From: an uncultured Eubacterium sp.
GTDB taxonomy: Bacteria; Bacillota; Clostridia; Lachnospirales; Lachnospiraceae
Assembly (NCBI GenBank): GCA_910584595.1
Contig: CAJUBQ010000014.1
Coordinates: forward strand, 1 to 64,000
Direction: 5' to 3'
Length of the DNA: 64,000 bases
Shown here: positions 1 to 7,737 of the stretch, one piece after another
How the letters are laid out: every line of letters starts with the position of its first letter
How positions within the stretch are numbered: the first letter of the stretch is position 1
Notes under the pieces: model-generated
Told to the model about the DNA's origin: nothing
Database searches by the model: none
The model's input: the letters and a program-made list of their open reading frames with translations, nothing else
Program-made: the position numbers and the translations under genes

Positions 1-138
1 CTTTAGCTGCTGGCTGCAGCCAGGGCGAACTAGGCGGCGCGACCGTCCGGTTCCACAGCCTGGAAGCAGAATGCTTAGGGCTTCTTGCATTCTGGAGCGG
101 ACACAGCAGACGGGGCAGATTTTCTCTCCCTGCGTCCG
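1..138 (+). repeat. Right half of a large structured repeat (copy A)
   Basis: This stretch matches the 3' half of the two fuller copies at 36305-36539 and 36815-37069. Shared blocks include CCAGGGCGAACTAGG, GCGACCGTCCGG and a version of GCAGAATGCTTAGAGCTTC, followed by a CTCTCCC stem arm and the flank GCGTCCG. The left half lies outside the window. No protein or tRNA is seen here. I do not recognise the family; see findings. Confidence 0.75.
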
Positions 139-460
139 CGTAGCCAGAATGCAACACTTTTTTATGTAAATTGTTGCATTTCCGCTTAAGTTCGCGCCTA
201 TGGGCCGATTCCCTCATCCAGCGTCCGGGAGGCCCATAAGCAACACTTTGTCTAAACGGTTGCTTTGTTACTTGTCCACTCCCGTGAATAGTAACTAGGC
301 GCCTGCGATGGAACAAAAAGAGTGAAGCTTTAAGATGTATGAAATCATAAATATAGAAGGAAAAATTGCTGGATTGTAAAGATATTGTAAATATCCAACA
401 AAGCTAAAGGGATGTACTATTTAAAATTTGACAACATGATGAAATAAATTGAAAAAACGC
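139..460. other. Non-coding stretch with a small hairpin
   Basis: No credible reading frame is seen. A hairpin is formed by TATGGGCC near 198 and GGCCCATA near 237. The sequence CAGCGTCCGGGAGGCC inside it repeats the 3' flank of the large structured repeat at 37067-37083, so copy A may have been interrupted or extended here. The remainder is AT-rich and leads into the PTS promoter. Confidence 0.5.
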
Positions 461-489
461 TTGACATACTTTGTGTAAATTGCTAATAT
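461..489 (+). promoter_or_regulatory. Sigma-A-type promoter of the PTS genes
   Basis: TTGACA (461-466) and TAATAT (484-489) are separated by exactly 17 bases. It lies upstream of a leader carrying a terminator, so transcription would start near 496 and cross that terminator before reaching the IIA gene. Confidence 0.8.
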
Positions 490-521
490 AATGAATAGAA
501 AGACACACTTAAGACACGTTT

Positions 522-550
522 GGATTGACACTGTACAGTCGTCAGTACCG
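522..550 (+). promoter_or_regulatory. Candidate ribonucleic antiterminator (RAT) site
   Basis: GGATTG followed by ACTG, then CAG and ACC with RAT-like spacing loosely fits the target of BglG/GlcT-family antiterminators. It sits just upstream of the leader terminator, where such sites control sugar PTS genes. The match is partial and no antiterminator gene lies in the window, so this is an inference. Confidence 0.45.
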
Positions 551-575
551 GATTTTATAAATGAATCACGCATGA

Positions 576-620
576 AGAAAAAGCCGATTGATTTATAAAG
601 ATTGGCTTTTTCTGTTTTTT
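576..620 (+). terminator. Leader (attenuator) terminator of the PTS genes
   Basis: AAAAAGCC and GGCTTTTT form a stem around an AT-rich loop, followed by CTGTTTTTT. It lies between the promoter at 461-489 and the IIA start, so it would stop transcription unless antitermination occurs. Confidence 0.75.
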
Positions 621-706
621 AAGATGCTTTTTCATTGCTATGCAGTCCAATTGAGACTATGCAGTTCTGTCAGGATGAAACGAAATGGAATGGAGGAGAT
701 GGTATT

Positions 707-1189
707 ATGGGTTTATTTGATTTTATGAAAGGAAAGAAGAAAGCTGCAATTAGCGCACCGGTAAAAGGAGTATGCATTCCAATTCGTGAAGTGGCAGATC
801 CGACTTTTGCGGATGAGATTTTAGGGAAAGGGATGGCGATAAAGCCTTTGGATGGCAAAGTGTATGCGCCCGCAGACGGCAAAATAAGCACTCTTTTTCC
901 AACCGGTCATGCAGTGGGGATTACTGCATCGGACGGAGCAGAAATTTTGGTTCATGTGGGTCTTGATACCGTTTCTTTGAAAGGACAGCATTTTCAGGCT
1001 GTCGTACAGGCAGATCAGGAAGTGAAGGCAGGCGATTTGCTGCTGGAGGCGGATTTAGAAGCAATCAGCAAGGCAGGTTATGATACGGTGATACCGATCA
1101 TTATCTGCAATAGCGATGAGTTTTCGGATATTCAATGCAAAACAGAAGGAACGGTGGAAGCAGGGGAAGAGGTAATAACTTATAAGTAA
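707..1189 (+). CDS. PTS glucose-type IIA component
   Basis: A 160-residue protein with the usual length and fold signature of free-standing EIIA-Glc. The phosphorylated histidine is H83 in ILVHVGLDTV, and the family ending GEEVITYK is present. It takes phosphate from HPr and passes it to a IIB domain, here most likely that of the IICB encoded 175 bp downstream. The start at 707 was chosen because GGAGGAGA (692-699) lies 7 bases before it; an upstream in-frame ATG at 635 lacks a ribosome site. Expression is probably governed by the leader terminator. Cytoplasmic. Family confidence is high; the exact sugar (glucose versus N-acetylglucosamine) cannot be read from IIA. Confidence 0.93.
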   Translation: MGLFDFMKGKKKAAISAPVKGVCIPIREVADPTFADEILGKGMAIKPLDGKVYAPADGKISTLFPTGHAVGITASDGAEILVHVGLDTVSLKGQHFQAVVQADQEVKAGDLLLEADLEAISKAGYDTVIPIIICNSDEFSDIQCKTEGTVEAGEEVITYK

Positions 1190-1255
1190 GAGGTTTCTCT
1201 AAAGAAAGGCTGTTTTGAGTCTGATAAATGCAGTTGTTAAATGAGTTCGATAGAA

Positions 1256-1297
1256 GAGCCGGAAAACAATAAAAAAATCAAAAATGATTTTTCGGCT
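1256..1297 (+). promoter_or_regulatory. Intergenic hairpin between IIA and IICB
   Basis: AGCCG with flanking A residues pairs with TTTTCGGCT across an A-rich loop. There is no U-run after it, so it is more likely an RNA-processing or stability element, or a weak attenuator that sets the IIA to IICB ratio, than a full terminator. Confidence 0.4.
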
Positions 1298-1364
1298 GTC
1301 TATAGAGAAAAAAGGAATGTTTTGCGGCTAGGTCAAAACATCCAAAACAAGGGGGTATGTTTTT

Positions 1365-2822
1365 ATGATGAAATATTTTCAGCGGTTAGGTAAATCTTTG
1401 ATGCTGCCAGTGGCATGTTTGCCGGTGTGTGGTATTCTAATGGGAATTGGCTATATTTTAGCGCCTGCGGCGATGGCGGGTGAAGTTGCCGGATTTACAG
1501 CCGGCGGCCCAATGTACACGATTGGTCTTTTTCTGATTAAGGCCGGCGGCGCTTTAATTGATAATATGGCATGGCTGTTTGCAATCGGTGTTGCTGTAGG
1601 TATGTCTGACGACGGAGACGGAACTGCAGGGCTTGCAGGACTCGTATCTTTTCTGATGATTACGACTTTGTTAAGCAGCGGGACGGTTGCAGGACTTACA
1701 GGAAAAGAAGCAGATCCGGCATTTGCTAAGATTCAAAATCAGTTTATCGGTATTATTGCTGGTTTGATCGGATCAACCTGCTACAATAAGTTTAAAAATA
1801 CTAAGCTTCCGGATGCGTTATCATTTTTCAGCGGGAAACGTGCGGTGGCAATTGTGACAGCAGCAGCGTCCATTCTTGCATCTGTTGTGTTGTTTATTTT
1901 ATGGCCGGTCGTATATGGCGTATTAGTTGCCGTTGGCAAGACGTTCTTAGGCTGGGGAGCTGTAGGCGCAGGTGTTTATACGTTCTTTAACCGTCTGCTT
2001 ATTCCATTTGGTCTGCATCATGCACTGAATTCGGTATTCTGGTTCGATGTTGCAGAAATTAACGACTTAGGAAACTTCTGGGGCAATACTGGTGTATATG
2101 GTGAAACAGGTATGTATATGACAGGATTCTTCCCATTTATGATGTTTGGTCTTCCGGCAGCCTGTCTTGCAATGTATCACACGGCAAAGAAAGGCAAAAA
2201 GAAAGAGGTATACGGACTGCTTGCATCAGCTGCATTTTGTTCTTTCTTTACAGGCGTTACAGAACCAATTGAGTTTTCCTTTATGTTTTTAGCTCCTGGA
2301 TTATATGTTGTTCACGCATTGTTAGCCGGCGTTACGTCTGCAATTACAGTTGCGTTTCCGATTCGAGCAGGATTTTCCTTCTCGGGTGGCGCCATAGATA
2401 TGGTGCTCAGTTCCTTTACGCCTCTGGCACAGAATCCATGGTTCCTGATTCCGATTGGCGTTGTAGTAGGTATACTTTATTATGTAGTATTCCGATTTGT
2501 AATTACAGGGCTTAATTTAAAGACTCCAGGCAGAGAAGACGAAGATATGGAGGCTGAAAAGAGAGTAGTGCTTTCCAACGACAACTTTACAGAGGTAGCA
2601 AGAATCGTTCTGGAAGGTCTTGGCGGCAAAGCAAATGTGAAATCTTTGGATAACTGTATTACAAGACTTCGTCTGGAAATTAAAGATTATACAAAGGTGG
2701 ATGAAAAGAAGATTAAGTCGGCTGGTGTTGCAGGTGTTATGAGGCCGAGCAAAACATCCGTTCAGGTAATTATTGGCACGAAAGTACAATTCGTGGCGGA
2801 TGAAATGAAAAAGATGTTATAA
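1365..2822 (+). CDS. PTS glucose/N-acetylglucosamine-type IICB component
   Basis: A 485-residue membrane protein. Residues 1 to about 390 are the multi-spanning IIC domain, with the family motif GVTEPIEF near 305 and a GlcNAc/glucose-like DGDGTAGLAGL segment near 85. Residues ~405-485 form the IIB domain with the phosphorylated cysteine C431 in DNCITRLRL. It imports and phosphorylates a hexose or amino-hexose and lacks a fused IIA, which is supplied by the upstream gene. AAGGGGG precedes the start by about 9 bases. A strong terminator follows. The substrate is inferred only from family resemblance; glucose and GlcNAc carriers of this family are hard to tell apart by eye. Confidence 0.92.
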   Translation: MMKYFQRLGKSLMLPVACLPVCGILMGIGYILAPAAMAGEVAGFTAGGPMYTIGLFLIKAGGALIDNMAWLFAIGVAVGMSDDGDGTAGLAGLVSFLMITTLLSSGTVAGLTGKEADPAFAKIQNQFIGIIAGLIGSTCYNKFKNTKLPDALSFFSGKRAVAIVTAAASILASVVLFILWPVVYGVLVAVGKTFLGWGAVGAGVYTFFNRLLIPFGLHHALNSVFWFDVAEINDLGNFWGNTGVYGETGMYMTGFFPFMMFGLPAACLAMYHTAKKGKKKEVYGLLASAAFCSFFTGVTEPIEFSFMFLAPGLYVVHALLAGVTSAITVAFPIRAGFSFSGGAIDMVLSSFTPLAQNPWFLIPIGVVVGILYYVVFRFVITGLNLKTPGREDEDMEAEKRVVLSNDNFTEVARIVLEGLGGKANVKSLDNCITRLRLEIKDYTKVDEKKIKSAGVAGVMRPSKTSVQVIIGTKVQFVADEMKKML

Positions 2823-2877
2823 AAGAAGATGTTATTTTGAAGCATAAAAAGATAACAGAATGACTACAAAAATCCTA

Positions 2878-2919
2878 GCATACCGGAGGCTCAGAAAGAG
2901 TCTCCGGCATTATTTTTTA
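2878..2919 (+). terminator. Rho-independent terminator after the PTS genes
   Basis: TACCGGAGGCTC and GAGTCTCCGGCA form a GC-rich stem with an AGAAA loop, followed by TTATTTTTT. It ends the PTS transcript and separates it from the promoter of the next gene. Confidence 0.88.
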
Positions 2920-2926
2920 CGCAGTA

Positions 2927-2955
2927 TTGCTATTCCGGTAGATTTCCCTTATACT
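2927..2955 (+). promoter_or_regulatory. Promoter of the RNase G-like gene
   Basis: TTGCTA (2927-2932) and TATACT (2950-2955) with a 17-base spacer, directly after the PTS terminator and about 60 bases before the start codon. Confidence 0.65.
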
Positions 2956-3016
2956 GGTAGAGCATAGCGCCGGCTGCGCAGGTGTTATGACGGTTTGTTA
3001 TGACAGGAGCCTTTAT

Positions 3017-4231
3017 ATGAAAAAATTATTGATTACATCGGAACAGCTTGTCAATCCATCGAATGGTCAGTGTGCCCGTTATCAGGTATGTGCTTTATAT
3101 GAGGAAGACCGTATGATAGAAGTAGAGCTGCATCAGGCGGACACCGAGACGATTTTAAATAATATTTATGTGGCACGTGTAAAAAGCGTTGCTGCAAATT
3201 TAAACGCTGCATTTGTAGAAATTGCAAAGGGAAAGGTCTGCTATTTGCCGTTTGAAAACATAAAACAGCCGATATTTACAAAAAAAATATCTGGAAAACC
3301 GATTGCAGAAGGAGAAGAATTAGTCGTTCAGGTGGCAAAAGAAGCGGTAAAGACGAAAGATGCCGTCGTTACGACAAATCTGAGCTTTTCCGGGGAATAT
3401 CTGGCGCTGACAAGCGCGAATCGCAGGATTGGAATCTCCGGTAAAATTTCCGGGCAGGAGCGCATCCGTCTGCAGGCATTTGCGCAAAAGCTTTTGGAAG
3501 AAAATGAAGATATCCAAAAATGTTTTGGCCTGATCTTTCGCACAAATGCAGCGCAGGCAGAGGAAGACTTGATACGGGAAGAATTTTTAAAATTAAAGTC
3601 CGAATATGAAACGGTTACAGCATATGCAGCTTCCAGAACCGTTTATACCTGTCTGCGCAAAGAACAGCCGTTTTATTTAAAGATGCTGATGGATACAGAG
3701 AAAACAACGCTGGAAGAAGTCGTTACCGATGAAACAATGGTTTTTGAAGAACTGGAAGCTGTTTCATTCGGCAATTTTTCTGTGCGTTTTTATGAAGACA
3801 GGCTGCTGTCTCTGGCAAGGCTATATAATATCGCAGGTCAGATCGAAGCAGCGCTCAAACCTCGTGTCTGGCTAAAGTCCGGCGCTAATATCGTGATAGA
3901 GCCGACAGAAGCGTTGACAGTCATTGACATCAACAGCGGAAAAAATATTGCAAAGAAAGATAAACAGCAGAACCATTATAAAATTAATCTGGAAGCGGCA
4001 AAAGAGATTGCCTTTCAGCTGCGCCTGCGAAATCTTTCCGGGATTATCGTGGTAGACTTCATCGATTTGTATGAGGATGCATGGAAGCAAAGCCTGATGG
4101 AGCAGCTGCGGTCATTTCTCAGGAAAGACCCGGTTCCTGCAAACCTTATTGACATGACCAGGCTGGGTTTGGTTGAGATTACAAGAAAAAAGAAGAAAAA
4201 GCCGCTTTTGGAGCAGCTTGGAAATCAATGA
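3017..4231 (+). CDS. Ribonuclease E/G family protein (RNase G-like)
   Basis: A 404-residue endoribonuclease of the RNase E/G family, expected to cut single-stranded RNA in rRNA maturation and mRNA turnover. An S1-like RNA-binding segment is visible near residues 38-80 (YVARVKSVAANLNAAFVE). The catalytic metal-binding aspartates are in ALTVIDINSGK and IIVVDFIDLYED. The C-terminus ends soon after TRLGLVEITRKK and lacks the CPxCxG zinc-link region, as in many short Clostridial members. The start at 3017 is preceded by AGGAG at the right distance; an ATG at 2987 has no ribosome site. It has its own promoter and is a single-gene unit converging on ktrA. Confidence 0.9.
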   Translation: MKKLLITSEQLVNPSNGQCARYQVCALYEEDRMIEVELHQADTETILNNIYVARVKSVAANLNAAFVEIAKGKVCYLPFENIKQPIFTKKISGKPIAEGEELVVQVAKEAVKTKDAVVTTNLSFSGEYLALTSANRRIGISGKISGQERIRLQAFAQKLLEENEDIQKCFGLIFRTNAAQAEEDLIREEFLKLKSEYETVTAYAASRTVYTCLRKEQPFYLKMLMDTEKTTLEEVVTDETMVFEELEAVSFGNFSVRFYEDRLLSLARLYNIAGQIEAALKPRVWLKSGANIVIEPTEALTVIDINSGKNIAKKDKQQNHYKINLEAAKEIAFQLRLRNLSGIIVVDFIDLYEDAWKQSLMEQLRSFLRKDPVPANLIDMTRLGLVEITRKKKKKPLLEQLGNQ

Positions 4232-4240
4232 CAGACGCAG

Positions 4241-4317
4241 GGAACTGTCTGTGAAATAAGGAGCTGTAAAGAAATAACTTGCAATATTCTTTACAGTTCC
4301 TAATCTGTGACAGTTCC
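4241..4317. terminator. Nested hairpins between convergent genes (bidirectional terminator candidate)
   Basis: The inner stem AGGAGCTGTAAAGAA (4259-4273) pairs with TTCTTTACAGTTCCT (4287-4301) with one G-U pair. An outer arm GGAACTGTC (4241-4249) pairs with GACAGTTCC (4309-4317). The inner arm plus loop recurs at 25265-25293 inside a larger palindrome, so this is also a dispersed repeat. Its position between convergent genes suits a two-way terminator, but there is no long U-run. Confidence 0.6.
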
Positions 4318-4368
4318 GCAACAGTGATAGATGGTCTGTCGTTTCTGAAACGTATCTGTTTTGGCTGT

Positions 4369-5031
4369 CTAAGAGATCAGCTCTCCAATATATTTTTTGT
4401 CTGTAATGACAAGCACGCTGTCGCCATGAAGAAATGGCTGGTCCGGGCTGATATTTGTCGTCAGTTCTTCGTTGCGCCGGAGCGCGACGACATTAAGCTT
4501 ATGCTTTTGGCGTAAGGACAGTTCTTTCAGGTTTTTTCCAATCCATTCCTCTTTGACGGAGATTTCAACCATACGAACTCTTTTTGAAAGTTCAAAAAAG
4601 TCAATAAAATTGCCGTTTACTATATTTCGTGCGACACGGATGCCGCCATCGCGTTCCGGGGTAACGATTTTATCGGCGCCGATGCGTTCCAGAATGGATG
4701 TCATCGTAGCGTTTCTGGATTTTGCCAGAATAAATGGAACGCCTGCTTCTTTTGCGGCCATAATGGTCATAATGCTTGCTTCCAGACAGCTTGTCATCGT
4801 TACAATGACGCCGTCCATATTTGAAAGCCCGAGCGTATCAAAAGCGTGCAGTTCCGTAGCGTCAACCTGTACGGCCATTGTCACATGTGGTGCGATATCG
4901 CTGACGAGATCTTCATCTTTGTCAATGGCCATGACGTCTGCTCCTGCGGCCATCAGCTCTTCCGCGACACTGCGTCCAAATTCTCCCAGTCCGAATACGG
5001 CATACGATTTTTTGCTTTCCTGCTTTTTCAT
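4369..5031 (-). CDS. ktrA: Potassium uptake regulator KtrA (TrkA-N/RCK protein)
   Basis: A 220-residue cytosolic gating subunit. Residues 8-130 form an RCK/TrkA-N Rossmann domain with the dinucleotide motif FGLGEFG and the acidic residue in AIDKDED. Residues ~140-220 form a TrkA-C domain ending in SVLVITDKKYIGEL. The single RCK unit matches KtrA rather than the double-length TrkA found at 29084. It binds ATP/ADP or NAD(H) and an octameric ring opens the KtrB channel. It is the second gene of an operon, 66 bp downstream of ktrB on the minus strand, and converges on the RNase G-like gene. Confidence 0.93.
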   Translation of the reverse strand: MKKQESKKSYAVFGLGEFGRSVAEELMAAGADVMAIDKDEDLVSDIAPHVTMAVQVDATELHAFDTLGLSNMDGVIVTMTSCLEASIMTIMAAKEAGVPFILAKSRNATMTSILERIGADKIVTPERDGGIRVARNIVNGNFIDFFELSKRVRMVEISVKEEWIGKNLKELSLRQKHKLNVVALRRNEELTTNISPDQPFLHGDSVLVITDKKYIGELIS

Positions 5032-5097
5032 AATCTGACTCCTGTCTTATTTTTCAAAATATATAAACGATAGATCTGCATAAATCATAAAATTTTG

Positions 5098-6459
5098 TTA
5101 TCCAACTGCTACATGCTCTTCAGGAAGCTTTGCGGCAATCTGTCTGTCACGGATTGTAAATACGAGAACCATAGATATCGGTCCGATGCGGCCCAGATAC
5201 ATGCACAGGCACAAAAGAATCTTTCCGGCTGTTCCGACTGCGGAAGTGTAATCTCTGGAAATGCCTACGGTGCCGAGTGCGCTGTATACTTCAAAAATCT
5301 GATCTGTGGCGGAGCCGGGTTCAAAGAGCATCAGGATAATTATAGCCGCGATGCTTGCAAAAAAGCTGATAAGAACGACGGAAAGCGCTTTTCTGGCTGT
5401 TTTTGGAGAAATCCGACGGTTAAAACAAATAATATCTTCCCGTCCGCGAATGGTTGCAATCACAGCGAGTAAAATAATTGCAAGAGTCGTCGTTTTGACT
5501 CCTCCGGCTGTTCCGACCGGAGAGCCGCCAGTAAACATCAAAAACAGTGTGACGATGACGGAAGGCGTTGTGAGACCTTTTTGCGGTATCGTTACAAAAC
5601 CGGCAGTACGTGTAGTGACAGACTGAAAACACGAGGCAAGTATTTTTTGACCGATGGTAAAATTGCCGATCGTCTCCGGGTTATGATATTCAAAGGCAAA
5701 ATACAAAACAGCGCCGGTAATCAGTAAAAAGGCTGTCATAACAAGCACAATCCTGGAATGCAGCTTTAGCTGTTCGAAGACGCCGCGTCTGTTTTCTCTG
5801 TTCAGCTTCTTTTTTATAACGTCGAGAAAGTCAAACCAGACGATGAATCCCAGGCCGCTTATTATAATCAGCGCCATTGTAACAAGATTGATCCATAGAT
5901 CATGGACATAAGGAATCAGGCTGTCCGGACCAATCAGGTCAATACCGGCATTGCAAAAAGCTGACACCGAGTGGAACACAGCGTACCAGATGCCCTTTGG
6001 CCCAAATTCGGATACAAAAACAGGCAGATAACAGGCAGCTCCAACGCCCTCTACCACAAAGGTTCCCAATACGACTTTACGCAGGAAACGCACAAGCCCT
6101 TTCATCGTCTCTAAGTTAAACGCGTCGCCCAAAAGCATGCGGCTGCTTAAAGACAGCTTTTTGCCTAACAGCATCGTAAAGATGGTTGTAATCGCAATAA
6201 CGCCAAGACCGCCGATCTGAATTAAGAGCAATAGAATCATGTGTCCAAACAGGTTCCAGTGGGTAGCTGTCGTTACGGTTACAAGTCCGGTCACACAGAC
6301 ACAGCTGGTTGCGGTAAACATGGCGTCTGTAAACGGCGTAGCCGTACCGTCTGCCGATGTAAGCGGTGTCGCTAACAGCAGCGACCCGATCAGGATCACG
6401 AGCAGAAAACTAAGTGTAATGATTTGTGTGGTAGTCAGATGCTTTCGTAAAATTTCCAT
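5098..6459 (-). CDS. ktrB: Potassium uptake channel subunit KtrB (TrkH family)
   Basis: A 453-residue integral membrane protein of the TrkH/KtrB superfamily with four M1-P-M2-like repeats. Selectivity-loop segments are visible as TATSCVCVTGLV, SAFCNAGIDL, TTRTAGF and SALGTVGIS. It conducts K+ across the cell membrane with KtrA. The start at 6459 was chosen because GGAGG lies 6-7 bases upstream on the minus strand; a longer frame to 6528 begins at an unsupported ATG. A good promoter lies at 6494-6522. Transcription runs ktrB then ktrA. Confidence 0.93.
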   Translation of the reverse strand: MEILRKHLTTTQIITLSFLLVILIGSLLLATPLTSADGTATPFTDAMFTATSCVCVTGLVTVTTATHWNLFGHMILLLLIQIGGLGVIAITTIFTMLLGKKLSLSSRMLLGDAFNLETMKGLVRFLRKVVLGTFVVEGVGAACYLPVFVSEFGPKGIWYAVFHSVSAFCNAGIDLIGPDSLIPYVHDLWINLVTMALIIISGLGFIVWFDFLDVIKKKLNRENRRGVFEQLKLHSRIVLVMTAFLLITGAVLYFAFEYHNPETIGNFTIGQKILASCFQSVTTRTAGFVTIPQKGLTTPSVIVTLFLMFTGGSPVGTAGGVKTTTLAIILLAVIATIRGREDIICFNRRISPKTARKALSVVLISFFASIAAIIILMLFEPGSATDQIFEVYSALGTVGISRDYTSAVGTAGKILLCLCMYLGRIGPISMVLVFTIRDRQIAAKLPEEHVAVG

Positions 6460-6493
6460 TTCAGCCTCCGCGTATTGTTTTTTATAAGTTTTA

Positions 6494-6522
6494 AGTATAA
6501 CAAATATATGGGTATCATGCAA
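6494..6522 (-). promoter_or_regulatory. Promoter of ktrBA
   Basis: On the minus strand, TTGCAT (6522-6517) and TATACT (6499-6494) are separated by 17 bases, about 35 bases upstream of the ktrB start. Confidence 0.65.
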
Positions 6523-6588
6523 TATCATTGTGAAAAGTTAAAATACAGGTCGTCACAATAAAATACATAAGAATCATACGATTAGCGC

Positions 6589-6617
6589 TTGTATTTTTAA
6601 ATTTTATAAGTTATTCT
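6589..6617 (+). promoter_or_regulatory. Candidate promoter of the DUF262-HEPN pair
   Basis: TTGTAT (6589-6594) and TATTCT (6612-6617) are separated by 17 bases, 74 bases before the first start codon. The surroundings are very AT-rich, so a chance match is possible. Confidence 0.45.
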
Positions 6618-6690
6618 GAGTTTACTACATAAGGTATTTAAAAATATTAGATATCAAAGGAATTATTTTAATATAAAGGAGAATGTAATT

Positions 6691-7734
6691 ATGGCAGCTA
6701 ATTTGCAAAAACAGTTATCGGAGCAAAAAATGAAAGTTGATTTCAATACTTATGATCTTTCCGTTAAAGAATTGATTAGTATGATAAACGATAGGCTTAT
6801 AAATATTGCGCCAGAATATCAAAGAAAGTTTCGATGGGGTGAGAAACGTCAATCAAATTTAGTTGAATCAATTTTTTTGGGAATACCTATTCCAAGTTTA
6901 TTTATGGCAACTAATAATATGGACGGTACATGGGAATTAATTGATGGCGTCCAAAGAGTGAGCACTGTATTATGTTTTGCAGGAACGGATGAAGAACGGG
7001 CAAAAATAAACGACAAGAATCTAAAAGAACTAACGTTAGAAGGTTTGGAAAAATTGAAAGATTTTAATGGAAAAAAATTTGTTGATTTGCCTATTGATAT
7101 TCAGACGAAATTTAAGTTGTCAAATATAAAGATAACAACGTTAAGTGATAAAAGTGACCAGGAAGTGCGGTTTGATTTATTTGAAAGATTAAACAGAGGT
7201 GGGGTAATGTTATCAGATCAGGAAATAAGAAGTTGCGTATATAGAGGAGGATTTAATGATTTTATAAAAGAGCTTGCAAAAGATATGAACTTTATTGATT
7301 GTGTTCATTTAACAGAACAACAGGAAAAAGACGGCACGCGAGAAGAACTGGTTTTGAGATTTTTTGCATATTTGTATGATTCTGAAAGTTTTGTGCATAG
7401 TGTGAAAGATTTCCTAAATCAATATATGTCAAAAGCAGATAAAAGATTTAATTATAGTAAAAGTGAAAAAATATTCAAGACTGTTTTTGAAAATTTAAAT
7501 AAAGCGTTACCAAATGGGATAACCAAAGGCAGGAAAAATACACCGTTAAATTTATATGAGGCAGTTGCGGTTGGAGCCGCACTTGCTTATATCAATAAAG
7601 GTGCAATTCACGTGGAAGGTATAGAAAACTGGATAAAAGATGAGGAATTGATAAAATATACAACAGGAGCAACAAATTCAAGAGTACGTGTTATCAACCG
7701 GTTGGAATATTGTAGAAAAAAATTTGAGGGATAA
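6691..7734 (+). CDS. DUF262 (GmrS-like ParB-fold) protein
   Basis: A 347-residue protein with the N-terminal DUF262 domain: PEYQRKFRW at 41-49, then IDGVQR at 84-89, a variant of the DGQQR motif that in GmrSD and related systems belongs to a nucleotide-using ParB/sulfiredoxin-like fold. No HNH (DUF1524) nuclease half is seen, so it is not a full GmrSD enzyme. AAGGAGA precedes the start by 8 bases. It is followed 3 bp later by a HEPN gene, and both are much richer in A and T than their neighbours, a sign of transfer. Probable role: sensor or regulator of the partner HEPN ribonuclease in defence. The function is inferred; the family is well supported. Confidence 0.82.
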   Translation: MAANLQKQLSEQKMKVDFNTYDLSVKELISMINDRLINIAPEYQRKFRWGEKRQSNLVESIFLGIPIPSLFMATNNMDGTWELIDGVQRVSTVLCFAGTDEERAKINDKNLKELTLEGLEKLKDFNGKKFVDLPIDIQTKFKLSNIKITTLSDKSDQEVRFDLFERLNRGGVMLSDQEIRSCVYRGGFNDFIKELAKDMNFIDCVHLTEQQEKDGTREELVLRFFAYLYDSESFVHSVKDFLNQYMSKADKRFNYSKSEKIFKTVFENLNKALPNGITKGRKNTPLNLYEAVAVGAALAYINKGAIHVEGIENWIKDEELIKYTTGATNSRVRVINRLEYCRKKFEG

Positions 7735-7737
7735 GCT

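Noticed and set aside
1..138. Possible tRNA or CRISPR repeat because of compact stems
   Set aside because: No cloverleaf, anticodon arm or spacer-repeat periodicity; it matches the large structured repeat at 36-37 kb.
4472..5038. A 188-codon open frame on the plus strand across ktrA
   Set aside because: It lies wholly antisense to a well-supported gene, has no ribosome site and a composition that mirrors ktrA codons.
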